This document shows, piece by piece, positions 42,266 to 52,211 of a DNA stretch of 64,000 nt. Position 1 is the first letter of the stretch. Every line of letters begins with the position of its first letter. This DNA is from JBEBVQ01 sp037190845 (GTDB lineage: Bacteria > Bacteroidota > Bacteroidia > Chitinophagales > Chitinophagaceae). The stretch is from the NCBI GenBank assembly GCA_037190845.1, contig JBBCJI010000004.1:124001-188000 (forward strand). Direction: 5' to 3'. The notes under the pieces are model-generated. The model was not told where the DNA came from. It ran no database searches and saw only the letters and a list, made by a program, of their open reading frames with translations. Made by a program: the position numbers and the translations under genes.

Positions 42266-45200
42266 ATGTTATTTAATAGTAAACAGCGGTTAGTGGTTAC
42301 AGCGTTTATAGCTGTACTGACAGGTATGAGTCTGAATGCGATTGCACGCCCTAACATACAGGCAAATACCAAACGGACGGCGTACGACAAGGGTAAATTC
42401 CGTACTACGGCAAGCTGCCGCCCGGCGGTTGCTTCCATAGACCTTGACATCAATAACGTACGCGCCCGCCTGATGACGGGAGGGGATATGTGGTGGAATA
42501 TCGGGATCAGCGAGGCCGGTTATGAAGTACCCAAAGGTTCGAGAAAACATTCCCTCTTTGCCGGATCTATATGGGTAGGCGGCTATGATCCCCAGGGACA
42601 ATTGAAAGTGGCGGCACAGACCTACCGCCAGGACGGGAATGATTATTGGCCCGGCCCGCTGGAAGATGGCACCGGTAATAATGATGTCACAGCGACTACC
42701 TGTGCTGAATGGGATCGTTTCTGGAAGGTGAATAAGTCTGATATTATCGCATTTCGTGATATTATAGAGCGCTCGGGAAAAGATGCTGAGGAGTTAAAAG
42801 ATGCACGCTTTGACGCTATCAAACAATGGCCTGCAACAGGTAATACAAAAGCTCTTGGTATCAGTGGTACACCATTGCAACAATTGACCTCCGGACTTGA
42901 GCGTTCCTACGCTCCGTTTATTGATGTGAATGGAGATGGTTTTTATAATTGGGAAGATAAAGATTATCCAGGTATTCCTTCGGGTAATGAGCCTGATCTT
43001 CCCGGTGACCAGTACATCTGGTGGGTATTTAATGATCGTGGTAATGTGAAACAACAGACCCAGACAGAAGCGATCGGTCTGGAAGTACAGGCAAGCGCTT
43101 TTGCATTTTCTACCAAAGACGTACTGAATGATGCGACTTTTTACCGTTACCGTATGATCAACCGCAGCAACCTGTCGCTGGACAGCGCTTATGTGGCTAC
43201 CTGGACGGATGCGGATCTGGGATATGCTTTTGACGATTATATTGGTTGTGATACCAGTCGTGAGTTGGGCATTCTGTACAATGGTACCAGCATAGACGGT
43301 TCCGGACAGATCAACAGCTACGGCGGGCAGGTACCCATGGTAGGTGTGGATTTCTTCGAAGGCCCCAGGCGTAAAATTATGGCTGCAGACGGTGTGACGG
43401 ATTCTTTTGAGGTTTTAGGTATGTCAGGTTTTTATTACTATAATAATGATTTCTCCCCGATCGGTAACCCCTCGAATGGTCAGCATATCTACGGATACAT
43501 GACCGGCTCAACACGGGGTGGTTTGCGTTTTACCTTCGACTGGGATGGAGTCCCGGGCTCGCGTTCTAATGCTACTACTGCCGGTCGTCCGCTAACCCAG
43601 TTCGTTTATCCCGGCGACCCGGCTAATAATAACCAATGGTCGGAATGTGCCTGTAACAACCTGGTAGGTGACCGACGTTTTGTACACTCTTCCGGCCCCT
43701 TCCAACTGGAAGCCGGCGCCGAGAATACGATTACCATAGCTGCGATATGGGTGGCTGATGCTGGCGGATGTCCGAATACTTCATTCTCTAAAATACGCGC
43801 TGCATCTGATCTTGCCCAGGATCTTTATGAATCTAATTTCCAGGTGATCCGCGGGCCTGATGCTCCCCGTCTGGTAGTGCGTGAAATGGACCGCAAGCTT
43901 ATATTTTATATGATGAATGATGATTCCAGGAGTAATAACTACCAGGAAAAGTTTGGCTATGATACAGCCGGCAGGTACCGTGTCACATCGCCGAAGTCGA
44001 AAGATTTTCCGGACTCATTATATAAGTTTGAAGGCTACCGTGTCTTCCAGTTGAAGCATGCACAGGTGCAACCCGCGGATATCTTTAACGCAGACGGTGA
44101 GCTTAATGCAGATTTGGCTATAGAGGTCTTTCAGACCGATATCCGGAACGGGGTCGGGACGATCCGGAACTGGAACCGGCAGGATTTTGGCAATGGTAAT
44201 GATTCTACCTGGACCTCTGTTGTGAAAATAGAAGGAAGGGATAGCGGGTTGGTGCATAGTTTTTCGCTGCAGTTTGACGCGTTTGCCACTGGTGCAGACA
44301 AGCGTTTTGTCAATTACCGTAACTATTATTTTGTAGCGATTGCATATGCTTTTAACGATTTTGCCGCTGTGCGCGATACTGCCACCGGAATGATAGTCCC
44401 GAGTTTTAACGGTTCAACCCGCGAATCCGCAGCAAATACTCAGGACATTCCTTATCTTGAAGGTGATAAGGCGCCGGGTGGCGAAAATCTTACTGTTGTT
44501 GCAGCCATGCCCAATCCTGCTAACGGAGAGATGGGTACAGTGCTTAATTCAGATTACGGTACTGGTGTCATTATCAAGCGTATTGAGGGAACGGGTAATG
44601 GCGGTCTTGCATTGCAGATAAGTCAGGATTCGGAAGACGAGGCGCTGGCTGGTCCTGATTATCATGTTACACAGCCGGTATATGAGTCAGGTCAGGGACC
44701 TGTTGATATCAGAGTGGTAGATCCGTTGAAGGTAAAGCCCGGTAAGTGGGAATTGTATATCAAAGGTACAGTTGCTGATACCGCAAGAGGTGTTGTTGAT
44801 TCCCTTGCTTCTTGGGAGTTGGTATATAATAACGGTGCAGATGTAATATACAGTGAGCGCAATCTCAAGATCTTAAATGACCAGATCCTGGAAAAATATG
44901 GCCTCTCTGTATCAATTAAGCAGGTAGTACGTCCAGGGGAAGATCAGGTTGATCGTAACGGTTATATCAGTTCTACAGTTGCCTTCACTGATCCTGGGAA
45001 AACCTGGCTTGCCGGTGTTAATGATGGAGAAGGCAGAGCATATACAAACTGGATTCGTAGTGGAAAGAATCAGGAGTCGAATGATGAAGAAGGTAATCCT
45101 CCTCCATGTGATTGGAATGATACCCGTGTAAGGGTGCCAGGTGCACCAAGCAATGTTACCATTTATATGGATTCTGTAGGCCAGTTTTATGAGAATATGT

Positions 45201-46348
45201 TCTCGTCCAACGGGATTTTGAAAGGTACATGGGCGCCTTATGCGCTAGCCAGTGACGAAACAAGAGGAGCATGTGGCTTTGGAGTTATCTATAGTGGATC
45301 CGCAACTTTAGCCGGTCTGAATAATATACGTAGTGTGGATATTGTTTTGACGCCTGATAAGTCTAAATGGTCTGAGTGTGCGGTTATTGAAATCCAGGAT
45401 GATCCTGCGCTTTCGGAAGGGAATGTAGCTAAATTCAGACCCAGGAAACATGCTTCCTGGACAGGAGATGTAGATGCGGCCGGTAACCCTGTATATGACA
45501 ATACCAGCGAAGGTAAGTCATGGTTCCCCGGATATGCGATTGACCAGGAGACAGGTATGCGTCTGAATATTGCGTTTGCAGAAGATTCCTGGCTGAAAGG
45601 GTTTAACGGGAATGACATGATATGGAATCCTACATCGGATCTGCTTAATGAAATGGGCGGACCTGTTTTTGGTGGGAAACATTATATCTACGTTCTGAAT
45701 ACTAAATATGACAGGGGCGTGGAGCTATATAATGTGCTTTCCAGCACAAACCCGTTCGTTCCTTCTCAGCGTATACCGGCGATGATGATGTGGGTTGGCT
45801 TACCTATGCTGAATCCGAGCTTTGACCTCAGCCCGTTGAAAGATGGTATTATACCAACCGAGACAAGGTTGCGGATCCGTGTGGACCGTCCTTACGCAAC
45901 ATACACGCCAGATCCGTCTATACCGGCCAGAAATGGAAGGTTGCCGTTATATTCATTCAGTACTGACGATCTTGCTCCAAGTACATTGGAGGACCAGGAT
46001 AATCCTTACGCGAGCGACAAGCAGAAATTGCTGGATAAGATCAAAGCAGTGCCTAATCCGTACTATGCCTATGCAGGGTATGAAATCAACCGTCTGGATA
46101 CACGTGTCCGTCTCACAAATCTGCCCCGCAGAGCTACTATCAATGTTTATTCACTGGATGGCTCGCTCATACGCAGGCTGGAGAAGGACAACCCTAATGT
46201 TTCTTACATAGATTGGGATATCCGCAATGCAAAAGGATTGCCGATAGCCAGTGGGATGTATCTGATACACGTTAATGCAGGCGGAATCGGAGAAACTGTG
46301 ATACGCTGGTTTGGCGCTATGCGTCCGATAGATGTTACAAACTATTAA
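42266..46348 (+). CDS. 1360-residue exported T9SS-associated protein with FlgD-like/type-A-like C-terminal domain
   Basis: The signal peptide covers about residues 1-28. The N-terminal part carries NNVRARLMTGGDMWWNIG, HSLFAGSIWVGGYDPQGQL and AAQTYRQDGNDYWPGPLED. These segments recur in a large Bacteroidota family of surface proteins without known function. A dockerin/EF-hand-like loop (FIDVNGDGFYNWEDKDYPG, near residue 217) probably binds calcium. The C-terminus (VPNPYYAYAGYEINR, INVYSLDGSLIRRLEKD, WDIRNAKGLPIASGMYLIHV) resembles a type IX sorting or FlgD-like Ig domain, extended by about 20 residues. It is the central gene of the barrel/cargo/PorV trio. Exported by inference; binding partner unknown. 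Confidence 0.82.
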   Translation: MLFNSKQRLVVTAFIAVLTGMSLNAIARPNIQANTKRTAYDKGKFRTTASCRPAVASIDLDINNVRARLMTGGDMWWNIGISEAGYEVPKGSRKHSLFAGSIWVGGYDPQGQLKVAAQTYRQDGNDYWPGPLEDGTGNNDVTATTCAEWDRFWKVNKSDIIAFRDIIERSGKDAEELKDARFDAIKQWPATGNTKALGISGTPLQQLTSGLERSYAPFIDVNGDGFYNWEDKDYPGIPSGNEPDLPGDQYIWWVFNDRGNVKQQTQTEAIGLEVQASAFAFSTKDVLNDATFYRYRMINRSNLSLDSAYVATWTDADLGYAFDDYIGCDTSRELGILYNGTSIDGSGQINSYGGQVPMVGVDFFEGPRRKIMAADGVTDSFEVLGMSGFYYYNNDFSPIGNPSNGQHIYGYMTGSTRGGLRFTFDWDGVPGSRSNATTAGRPLTQFVYPGDPANNNQWSECACNNLVGDRRFVHSSGPFQLEAGAENTITIAAIWVADAGGCPNTSFSKIRAASDLAQDLYESNFQVIRGPDAPRLVVREMDRKLIFYMMNDDSRSNNYQEKFGYDTAGRYRVTSPKSKDFPDSLYKFEGYRVFQLKHAQVQPADIFNADGELNADLAIEVFQTDIRNGVGTIRNWNRQDFGNGNDSTWTSVVKIEGRDSGLVHSFSLQFDAFATGADKRFVNYRNYYFVAIAYAFNDFAAVRDTATGMIVPSFNGSTRESAANTQDIPYLEGDKAPGGENLTVVAAMPNPANGEMGTVLNSDYGTGVIIKRIEGTGNGGLALQISQDSEDEALAGPDYHVTQPVYESGQGPVDIRVVDPLKVKPGKWELYIKGTVADTARGVVDSLASWELVYNNGADVIYSERNLKILNDQILEKYGLSVSIKQVVRPGEDQVDRNGYISSTVAFTDPGKTWLAGVNDGEGRAYTNWIRSGKNQESNDEEGNPPPCDWNDTRVRVPGAPSNVTIYMDSVGQFYENMFSSNGILKGTWAPYALASDETRGACGFGVIYSGSATLAGLNNIRSVDIVLTPDKSKWSECAVIEIQDDPALSEGNVAKFRPRKHASWTGDVDAAGNPVYDNTSEGKSWFPGYAIDQETGMRLNIAFAEDSWLKGFNGNDMIWNPTSDLLNEMGGPVFGGKHYIYVLNTKYDRGVELYNVLSSTNPFVPSQRIPAMMMWVGLPMLNPSFDLSPLKDGIIPTETRLRIRVDRPYATYTPDPSIPARNGRLPLYSFSTDDLAPSTLEDQDNPYASDKQKLLDKIKAVPNPYYAYAGYEINRLDTRVRLTNLPRRATINVYSLDGSLIRRLEKDNPNVSYIDWDIRNAKGLPIASGMYLIHVNAGGIGETVIRWFGAMRPIDVTNY

Positions 46349-46360
46349 TATTTTGTATAA

Positions 46361-46382
46361 GGAGCCGGTTCCGGCCGGCTCC
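46361..46382 (+). terminator. GC-rich hairpin between the 1360-residue cargo gene and the porV-like gene
   Basis: GGAGCCGG and CCGGCTCC form an 8-bp stem with a 6-base loop, 12 bases after the cargo stop codon. It is followed by an AT-rich stretch but not a clean T-run. It may end part of the transcripts or protect the upstream mRNA, adjusting the cargo to PorV ratio. Confidence 0.5.
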
Positions 46383-46408
46383 ATTAAAAATTTTCATTAC
46401 TTCGAATT

Positions 46409-47527
46409 ATGAATACGTTTTCTACCAAGGCTGTCGTAGCGATCTGTGCACTCGGCTTTTCCGTACAGGTGCATGCCGGTAATAAAGACCGTACGGGGCA
46501 GGCCGGCGCTATGGAATTGATGATTAATCCGTGGGGGCTTAGTAATGGCGTTTTTGGACTTAACAGTGCGAATGTTAAGGGCATGGAAGCTATGAAAGGC
46601 AATATTGCAGGCCTGGCGCTGACCGACGGAACGGAGATAGGGTTTGCGCATACCCTCTATCTGCGTGGTTCTAATGTGGGCATCAGCAATATGGGTTTTG
46701 CCCAGAAGTTGGGCGATGTGGGTGTGCTGGGTCTCAATATCCAGTCTATGACCTTTGGCGAAATTGATATTACTGACTATAATAATCCGGATGGTGGTAT
46801 TGGTACCTACAAGCCGCAGTTGTTTAATATCCAGGCTGGCTTTGCCAAAGAATTTAATGAATATATCCGTGCAGGTGTTGCCGCCAGTTTCGTTAACCAG
46901 TCGTTGCGTGACGCCAAGGCTAATGGCGCTTGTTTTGAGGCAGGCGTACAATATGTTACAGGAGCCCGCAATAATTTCCATTTCGGAGTTACCCTGCGTA
47001 ATATAGGTACCAACATGCGTTTTTCGGGACAGGGTTTTGCCATTAACTACGAAGCCACAGAAAATCCTCTTTATACAGGTAGCCGTAATACACCTACCGA
47101 AAAATTTGAAATGCCTACATATCTGAATATCGGTCTTGCATACGATTTTTACCTGGATGAAAAACGGCTTAAAAGCGAACACGACGAACCGAAACACAGA
47201 GCTACTGTGATGGGTGCATTCCAATCCAATTCGTTTAACAACGATTACATTGGTCTCGGAGCGGAGTACGCATTCCAGGAGACGTTTATGCTGCGTGCTG
47301 CATACCGGTATGAAAACCAGATCACCAGTGCAACTGATAGCCGTACCTTCTATACCGGCGTGAGCGCCGGAGCTACGGTACAGTACCGTGCCAATGAAGG
47401 AAAAGGACCCCGGTTTGCCATTGATTATGCGTTTCGTCCTACGGCACGTCCCAACAACGGCGTACACACATTTTCGCTACGTATGATGTTCCCGCATGGC
47501 ATAAAAAAAGCATCCGGTAGCGACTGA
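46409..47527 (+). CDS. PorV/PorQ-family outer-membrane protein
   Basis: 372 residues with a signal peptide (1-23, ending VHA). Segments such as RTGQAGAMELMINPWGLSNG, FAHTLYLRGSNVGISNMGF and GVTLRNIGTNMRFSGQGF match the FadL-like barrel fold of PorV/PorQ proteins. PorV carries type IX cargo from the translocon to the attachment complex; PorQ has a related role. Being last in the block with a barrel and a large cargo, it may be a dedicated shuttle for that cargo. This is inference: it could also be the general PorV or PorQ of the cell. Confidence 0.82.
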   Translation: MNTFSTKAVVAICALGFSVQVHAGNKDRTGQAGAMELMINPWGLSNGVFGLNSANVKGMEAMKGNIAGLALTDGTEIGFAHTLYLRGSNVGISNMGFAQKLGDVGVLGLNIQSMTFGEIDITDYNNPDGGIGTYKPQLFNIQAGFAKEFNEYIRAGVAASFVNQSLRDAKANGACFEAGVQYVTGARNNFHFGVTLRNIGTNMRFSGQGFAINYEATENPLYTGSRNTPTEKFEMPTYLNIGLAYDFYLDEKRLKSEHDEPKHRATVMGAFQSNSFNNDYIGLGAEYAFQETFMLRAAYRYENQITSATDSRTFYTGVSAGATVQYRANEGKGPRFAIDYAFRPTARPNNGVHTFSLRMMFPHGIKKASGSD

Positions 47528-47555
47528 TCTGAAAAAATCTTATTTTATACCATTG

Positions 47556-47593
47556 CAACGCTTCTGCTTATCCGGAAGCGTTGTATTTTTTTT
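47556..47593 (+). terminator. Intrinsic terminator after the porV-like gene
   Basis: CAACGCTTC (47556-47564) pairs perfectly with GAAGCGTTG (47575-47583) around a 10-base loop. It is followed by TATTTTTTTT. It ends the 38.4-47.5 kb block and separates it from greA. Confidence 0.87.
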
Positions 47594-47616
47594 CTGTTTT
47601 TTTAAAATTTACTATT

Positions 47617-48090
47617 ATGTCCGGAGTTAATTATGTTACCAAAGAGACATTGGAACAGATGAAAGAAGAATTGACACAGCTCAAGACTGCCGGCCGTTCC
47701 GAAATTGCCCGCCAGATAGCGGAAGCCCGCGAGAAGGGGGACCTGAAGGAAAATGCGGAATATGATGCTGCCAAAGAAGCCCAGGGGCTCCATGAGGCCA
47801 AGATCGCTCAGCTTGAAGCAGCGGTGGCCTCTGCACGTGTTCTTGACACAAAGGATATTGATACGACCAAAGTGACGGTGCTTAGTAAAGTGAGAGTGAC
47901 CAACCTGGGGAATAAAAAGACGTTTGAATACCAGCTTGTCTCAGAGTCGGAAGCTGATTTGAAGACGGGCAAAATTTCTGTCGCTTCCCCCATCGGCAAA
48001 GGACTTCTGGGAAAAGAGGTTGGAGAAACCGTAGAAATTCAGGCTCCTGCCGGTCTTTTGAAATTCAAAATTGAACACATTTCTGTTTAG
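47617..48090 (+). CDS. greA: Transcription elongation factor GreA
   Basis: 157 residues from the ATG at 47617 (MSGVNYVTKETLEQMKEEL). An upstream in-frame start would begin inside the preceding terminator. The N-terminal coiled coil carries the acidic tip residues (REKGDLKENAEYDAAKEAQ), which reach into the RNA polymerase channel and stimulate transcript cleavage. The C-terminal FKBP-like domain closes with SPIGKGLLGKEVGETVEI. Length is standard. The AT-rich spacer after it (48131-48180) has a weak imperfect hairpin that could end its transcript. Confidence 0.97.
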   Translation: MSGVNYVTKETLEQMKEELTQLKTAGRSEIARQIAEAREKGDLKENAEYDAAKEAQGLHEAKIAQLEAAVASARVLDTKDIDTTKVTVLSKVRVTNLGNKKTFEYQLVSESEADLKTGKISVASPIGKGLLGKEVGETVEIQAPAGLLKFKIEHISV

Positions 48091-48272
48091 CCTCCATTTG
48101 CGTAGTTAGATATTACTCTCGTTCTTTTAACTCCTTCATATCTTCTTTGTTTAAAAAAACAAAACAGGAAGTATATGGAGAAGTTGGGATTATGATTTTT
48201 TATGATTTTCATAGTATAATGTAATGGAGGATTACTTGTATCTTGCAGTTGTTATACCGAAACCGGAATCGT

Positions 48273-48668
48273 ATGAGCAGTATATTTTCCAGAATCATTG
48301 CCGGTGAAATCCCCGCTTACCGGATAGCGGAAAATGACCGTTTTCTTGCCTTCCTTGATATTTTTCCATTGGTTGAAGGTCATGTGCTTATTATTCCCAA
48401 AGTCGAGATAGACCGCTTCTTCGATTTGCCTGATGACTTAATGAGTGAATGGCTTGTTTTTGCCAAACCCATAGCGCTTGCTATTGAAAAAGCATTCCCT
48501 TGTGACCGTTGCGGCATCTGCGTCATGGGCCTTGAAGTACCTCATGCGCATATGCATTTGGTCCCTATCAACTCGGCTGATGATATTAACTTTACCAGAC
48601 CCAAGCTGGAATTTGATGATCATCAGTTCAGCCAGATCCGCCAACGTATTCTGGATCATCTGTCCTGA
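48273..48668 (+). CDS. HIT-family nucleotide hydrolase
   Basis: 131 residues from the ATG at 48273 (MSSIFSRIIAGEIPAYRIAE). The catalytic histidine triad is H91, H93 and H95 (VPHAHMHLVPI). Such proteins hydrolyse AMP-linked phosphoramidates or dinucleoside polyphosphates. The GEIPA-YRIAEND opening is typical of the HinT branch, but the C-terminus differs enough that I give no symbol. In many Bacteroidota greA and a HIT gene are neighbours, as here, with a 180-base AT-rich spacer between them. Confidence 0.94.
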   Translation: MSSIFSRIIAGEIPAYRIAENDRFLAFLDIFPLVEGHVLIIPKVEIDRFFDLPDDLMSEWLVFAKPIALAIEKAFPCDRCGICVMGLEVPHAHMHLVPINSADDINFTRPKLEFDDHQFSQIRQRILDHLS

Positions 48669-48776
48669 TTTGTGACGGGCAATGTATGCTGATACACGTT
48701 GCAACCGTGTAGAGGCTTTTATTTATTCCTCATAGCTGTTTCGTATATTTTTCGAACCGGTTGTAAAAAATACGTG

Positions 48777-50090
48777 ATGAGTAATTTAGCTGTTATACAG
48801 GAGTTGAGTGAGTGGACCTTTGGAGTATTGATGAAAGCCCATATACCTTACCAGACTGCGATTTATCTGCATGTGCTACTTTTATTAACTGTTTTTCTTA
48901 TCCTGGCTTGGTCTGCCGATAAAATGATCAACGTGTTATTGACCACATTTGGCCGAAGATCAACCAGGAGAAACCCGGATGCTTTGATGGCGATCATGAT
49001 CCGAAATAAGGTGGTCAGGAGAGTAGCGCATCTTGTATCACTTGCCATACTTACTTATGCTGTTCCTGTAATCTTTAATAAGATCCCGGAGTTACAAACA
49101 CCGTTTGAAACATTGATGGGCATACTTCTGATACTGTTGTTTGTCAGCATTGTCAGAAGTGTATTCAAATCAATAACTGATCTGGTAAAAGAAAAGCCCG
49201 GTTTTCGCGACAAGCCGATGGACAGCTATCTGCAGGTGGTAAATATTATTCTCCTTTTTGTGGCAGGGATTCTGATCTTTTCACAGATAACGGGTAAGTC
49301 CGTCTGGGCATTCTTTACGGCCATGGGAGCACTGTCGGCGATACTCCTGCTGGTGTTTAAAGATACGATTATGGGGTTTGTTGCCAGCATCCAGGTGACG
49401 ACCAATGACATGGTCCGTATCGGCGACTGGATCGAAATGCCTAAATACGGTGCAGACGGCAGTGTAGTGGCGATCACACTTAATACGGTAAAAGTCCAGA
49501 ATTTTGATAAGACCATCACTACGATACCAACCTATGCATTGATCTCTGATTCCTTCAAAAACTGGCGTGGCATGCAGGAGTCAGGAGGGCGGAGAATGAA
49601 ACGATCTATCTATCTCAAAATAGCGTCTGTACGCTTTCTGACGGATGAAGATGTTGAGCAGTATAAAAAGATCAGTCTGGTGTGTGAATACCTGACGAAG
49701 CGTAAGGCTGAAATTGATGTGTTCAATCGGGATGCCGGCACAGACAAATCTGTATTGATCAACGGAAGGAATCTCACAAACATCGGTGTATTCCGTCAAT
49801 ACATTCTCGCGTACCTGAATAGCAATCCGAATGTACATAAAGGTATGATCATGATGGTTCGCCAACTCGCGCCGACTGAAACGGGATTACCGATGGAGAT
49901 ATATGCGTTTACCAGTACAGTAGTGTGGACAGAGTACGAAGCTATTATGGCCGATATATTTGATCACATTATGGTGGCAGCTACGTATTTCGGGCTCGAA
50001 ATATTCGAGACGCCGTCTGGTGGGGACGTGCGTGGACTGGAGGCGGACAGCAAAGTCTTATTAATGGACAGGCTATTTTCAGGAAGCTAA
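48777..50090 (+). CDS. MscS-family mechanosensitive channel (YbdG-like)
   Basis: 437 residues from the ATG at 48777 (MSNLAVIQELSEWTFG). Four to five membrane segments lie in the first 230 residues. The pore-lining helix is near FFTAMGALSAILLLVFKDTIMGFVAS, followed by the beta domain VRIGDWIEMPKYGADGSVVAITLNTVKVQNFD. The long C-terminal part with TNIGVFRQYILAYLNSNPNVHKG is typical of YbdG/MscM-type channels, which open on osmotic downshock and release solutes. Its last 12 bases overlap the 3' end of the convergent feoB gene. Confidence 0.93.
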   Translation: MSNLAVIQELSEWTFGVLMKAHIPYQTAIYLHVLLLLTVFLILAWSADKMINVLLTTFGRRSTRRNPDALMAIMIRNKVVRRVAHLVSLAILTYAVPVIFNKIPELQTPFETLMGILLILLFVSIVRSVFKSITDLVKEKPGFRDKPMDSYLQVVNIILLFVAGILIFSQITGKSVWAFFTAMGALSAILLLVFKDTIMGFVASIQVTTNDMVRIGDWIEMPKYGADGSVVAITLNTVKVQNFDKTITTIPTYALISDSFKNWRGMQESGGRRMKRSIYLKIASVRFLTDEDVEQYKKISLVCEYLTKRKAEIDVFNRDAGTDKSVLINGRNLTNIGVFRQYILAYLNSNPNVHKGMIMMVRQLAPTETGLPMEIYAFTSTVVWTEYEAIMADIFDHIMVAATYFGLEIFETPSGGDVRGLEADSKVLLMDRLFSGS

Positions 50091-52199
50091 TGAATAAACG
50101 ATAAATGCGCCTGCCCAGGCAAGCGCCAACATATAGAAAAACTGGATCGCAGGGTATCTCCAACCATCGGTTTCTCTTTTTACAATGGCAAGCGTACTCA
50201 TGCACTGCATCGCGAAAGCATAAAAAACCAGCAGCGACAAACCTGTTGCGAGCGTATAAACCGGTCTTCCGTCGGGCCATGTTGCCGCTTGCATTTTCTC
50301 CCTTATGGTTCGATCCTGACTTTCGCCTTCACCTACGCTGTACAGAGTAGCCATAGTGCCTACAAAAACTTCTCTTGCGGCAAAAGATGTGGCCAGTGCG
50401 ATACCGATCTTCCAGTCATAACCCAGTGGGCGGATTGCGGGTTCTATGGCACGGCCGAAGATACCGATAAAAGAATGTTCCAGTTTTTCGGATTGGTATT
50501 GCAACCCGAGTACTTCACTATTGTCCGGTTGTTGCTGCAGCAACCGGATATATTTTTCTTCTACAGCCTTCATGGCAGCCGGAGGGCCGAATGACGCAAG
50601 CGTCCACAGCAACAGAGAGATAATGAGGATGACCTTCCCTGCCTGTGTCACGAATATCTTTGCCTTTTCAATCATAGTGATGCCGGCGTTTTTCCATCGG
50701 GGCATACGGTAAACAGGTAACTCCATGACAAAGAACGAATGCTCTTTCGTCCGTATCAGCAGTTTCATGACGCCGGCTACCAGCAGGGCTGTTACTAATC
50801 CGAGCAGGTATAGTCCCATAAGTACCAATCCCTGCAGGCTTATAAAACCCAATAACAGCCGTTCCGGTATGACGAGGGCGATCAATATGGTATAGACCGG
50901 GAGGCGTGCGGCACAGCTCATCAGTGGTGTTACCATAATGGTGATCAGCCGCTCTTTCCGGTTTTGAATGCTGCGGGCCGACATGACCGCAGGTATGGCG
51001 CAGGCCAGGCCGCTCATCAGGGGCATAATGGACCGTCCGTTAAGACCAACACCACGCATCACTCTGTCTGTAAGAAAAGAAATACGGGCCATGTACCCGG
51101 TGTCTTCGAGTAATGTGATCAGGCCAAACAGGATCATGATCTGGGGTACAAAGATCACGATCCCGCTGATCCCGGCCAGCAGGCCGTTTATCAGCAAGTC
51201 GCTCCACAGGTTGTGCGGCAGGTGATCACTGAGCCAGGTGCTCATAGCACCAAATCCTGCGTCTATCCAGTCCATCGGGTATTGCGCCAGCCAGAAGATA
51301 CTCTGGAACATCAGGAATAGTACACCCAGCAGTATGATATTACCCCAAAACGGATGGAGTAATATCCGGTCCAGGCGTTCCGTAACCGGTATATCGTTTC
51401 TGCGGCTTTCGTTCGTTACACATAGTTTTATGATCTGATCAATTTTCCGGTAACGTGCCAGGATTTCCTGTGCTTGTATCTCTGCTTTGCGTACCGGATG
51501 ATCGTGGTATATCCCGGCAATATATTTTTTTTGTATGCTGCTTAGCGCTGGCGATGTTTCATAGTGACAGGCGATGTGCCATGCCGCATATTCATTGGTG
51601 GCATGGGTAAAGCTTTTCACTGCTTCTATCAGCGGGACGGGAAAGATACCGGTATCTGTAAATGCGGGTGGTAGTTGTAGTTGTTTCCGACGACCATTGC
51701 TGTAGATGGTGACCATTGTTTTTTTTAATGTATCTACTCCTTCATTACGGCGGGGATTTACTACAGTTACCGGTACAGCGAGCTGTTGCGCCAGCGTTTC
51801 GGTATGAATGCTCATGCCGCTTTGATGCGCGATATCGGTCATGGTCAGTGCAATCAGTACGGGGATACCGAGATCTATTATTTGTGTACACAACACCAGG
51901 TTGCGTTCAAGGCTGGAAGTATCTACCGTTATGACGACCAGATCCGGGCGATCGGGGTGGAGTAATACGTCTGTGGCAATTTGTTCGTCGGCAGCGCGGG
52001 GATACAGGCTATAGGTTCCAGGGAGGTCTGTGATTTCGGCTTTCAGGTTGCCGGGCAGCAGTACGGTTCCTGTTTTTTTATCTACGGTAACGCCGGGGAA
52101 ATTGCCTACCTTCTGATTGAGTCCGGTAAGCGCATTAAACAGCGAGCTTTTCCCGCTATTCGGGTTCCCGGCTAATACGATCTTACAGGTACGGCTCAT
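50079..52199 (-). CDS. feoB: Ferrous iron transporter FeoB
   Basis: 706 residues. The N-terminal G domain has GNPNSGKSSLFNALTG (P-loop), NFPGVTVDKKTG, DLPGTYSLYPR and ALTMTD. It is followed by a helical linker and two gate domains with eight or so membrane helices (IPLIWVL-free core with SGLACAIPAVMSARSI and SCAARLPVYTIL, the latter with the conserved Cys). It imports Fe2+ through the inner membrane. No feoA or feoC gene is adjacent, and no FeoA domain is fused. The 3' end overlaps the convergent channel gene by 12 bases. Confidence 0.96.
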   Translation of the reverse strand: MSRTCKIVLAGNPNSGKSSLFNALTGLNQKVGNFPGVTVDKKTGTVLLPGNLKAEITDLPGTYSLYPRAADEQIATDVLLHPDRPDLVVITVDTSSLERNLVLCTQIIDLGIPVLIALTMTDIAHQSGMSIHTETLAQQLAVPVTVVNPRRNEGVDTLKKTMVTIYSNGRRKQLQLPPAFTDTGIFPVPLIEAVKSFTHATNEYAAWHIACHYETSPALSSIQKKYIAGIYHDHPVRKAEIQAQEILARYRKIDQIIKLCVTNESRRNDIPVTERLDRILLHPFWGNIILLGVLFLMFQSIFWLAQYPMDWIDAGFGAMSTWLSDHLPHNLWSDLLINGLLAGISGIVIFVPQIMILFGLITLLEDTGYMARISFLTDRVMRGVGLNGRSIMPLMSGLACAIPAVMSARSIQNRKERLITIMVTPLMSCAARLPVYTILIALVIPERLLLGFISLQGLVLMGLYLLGLVTALLVAGVMKLLIRTKEHSFFVMELPVYRMPRWKNAGITMIEKAKIFVTQAGKVILIISLLLWTLASFGPPAAMKAVEEKYIRLLQQQPDNSEVLGLQYQSEKLEHSFIGIFGRAIEPAIRPLGYDWKIGIALATSFAAREVFVGTMATLYSVGEGESQDRTIREKMQAATWPDGRPVYTLATGLSLLVFYAFAMQCMSTLAIVKRETDGWRYPAIQFFYMLALAWAGAFIVYSLAS

Positions 52200-52211
52200 G
52201 GATCAAAGCAG

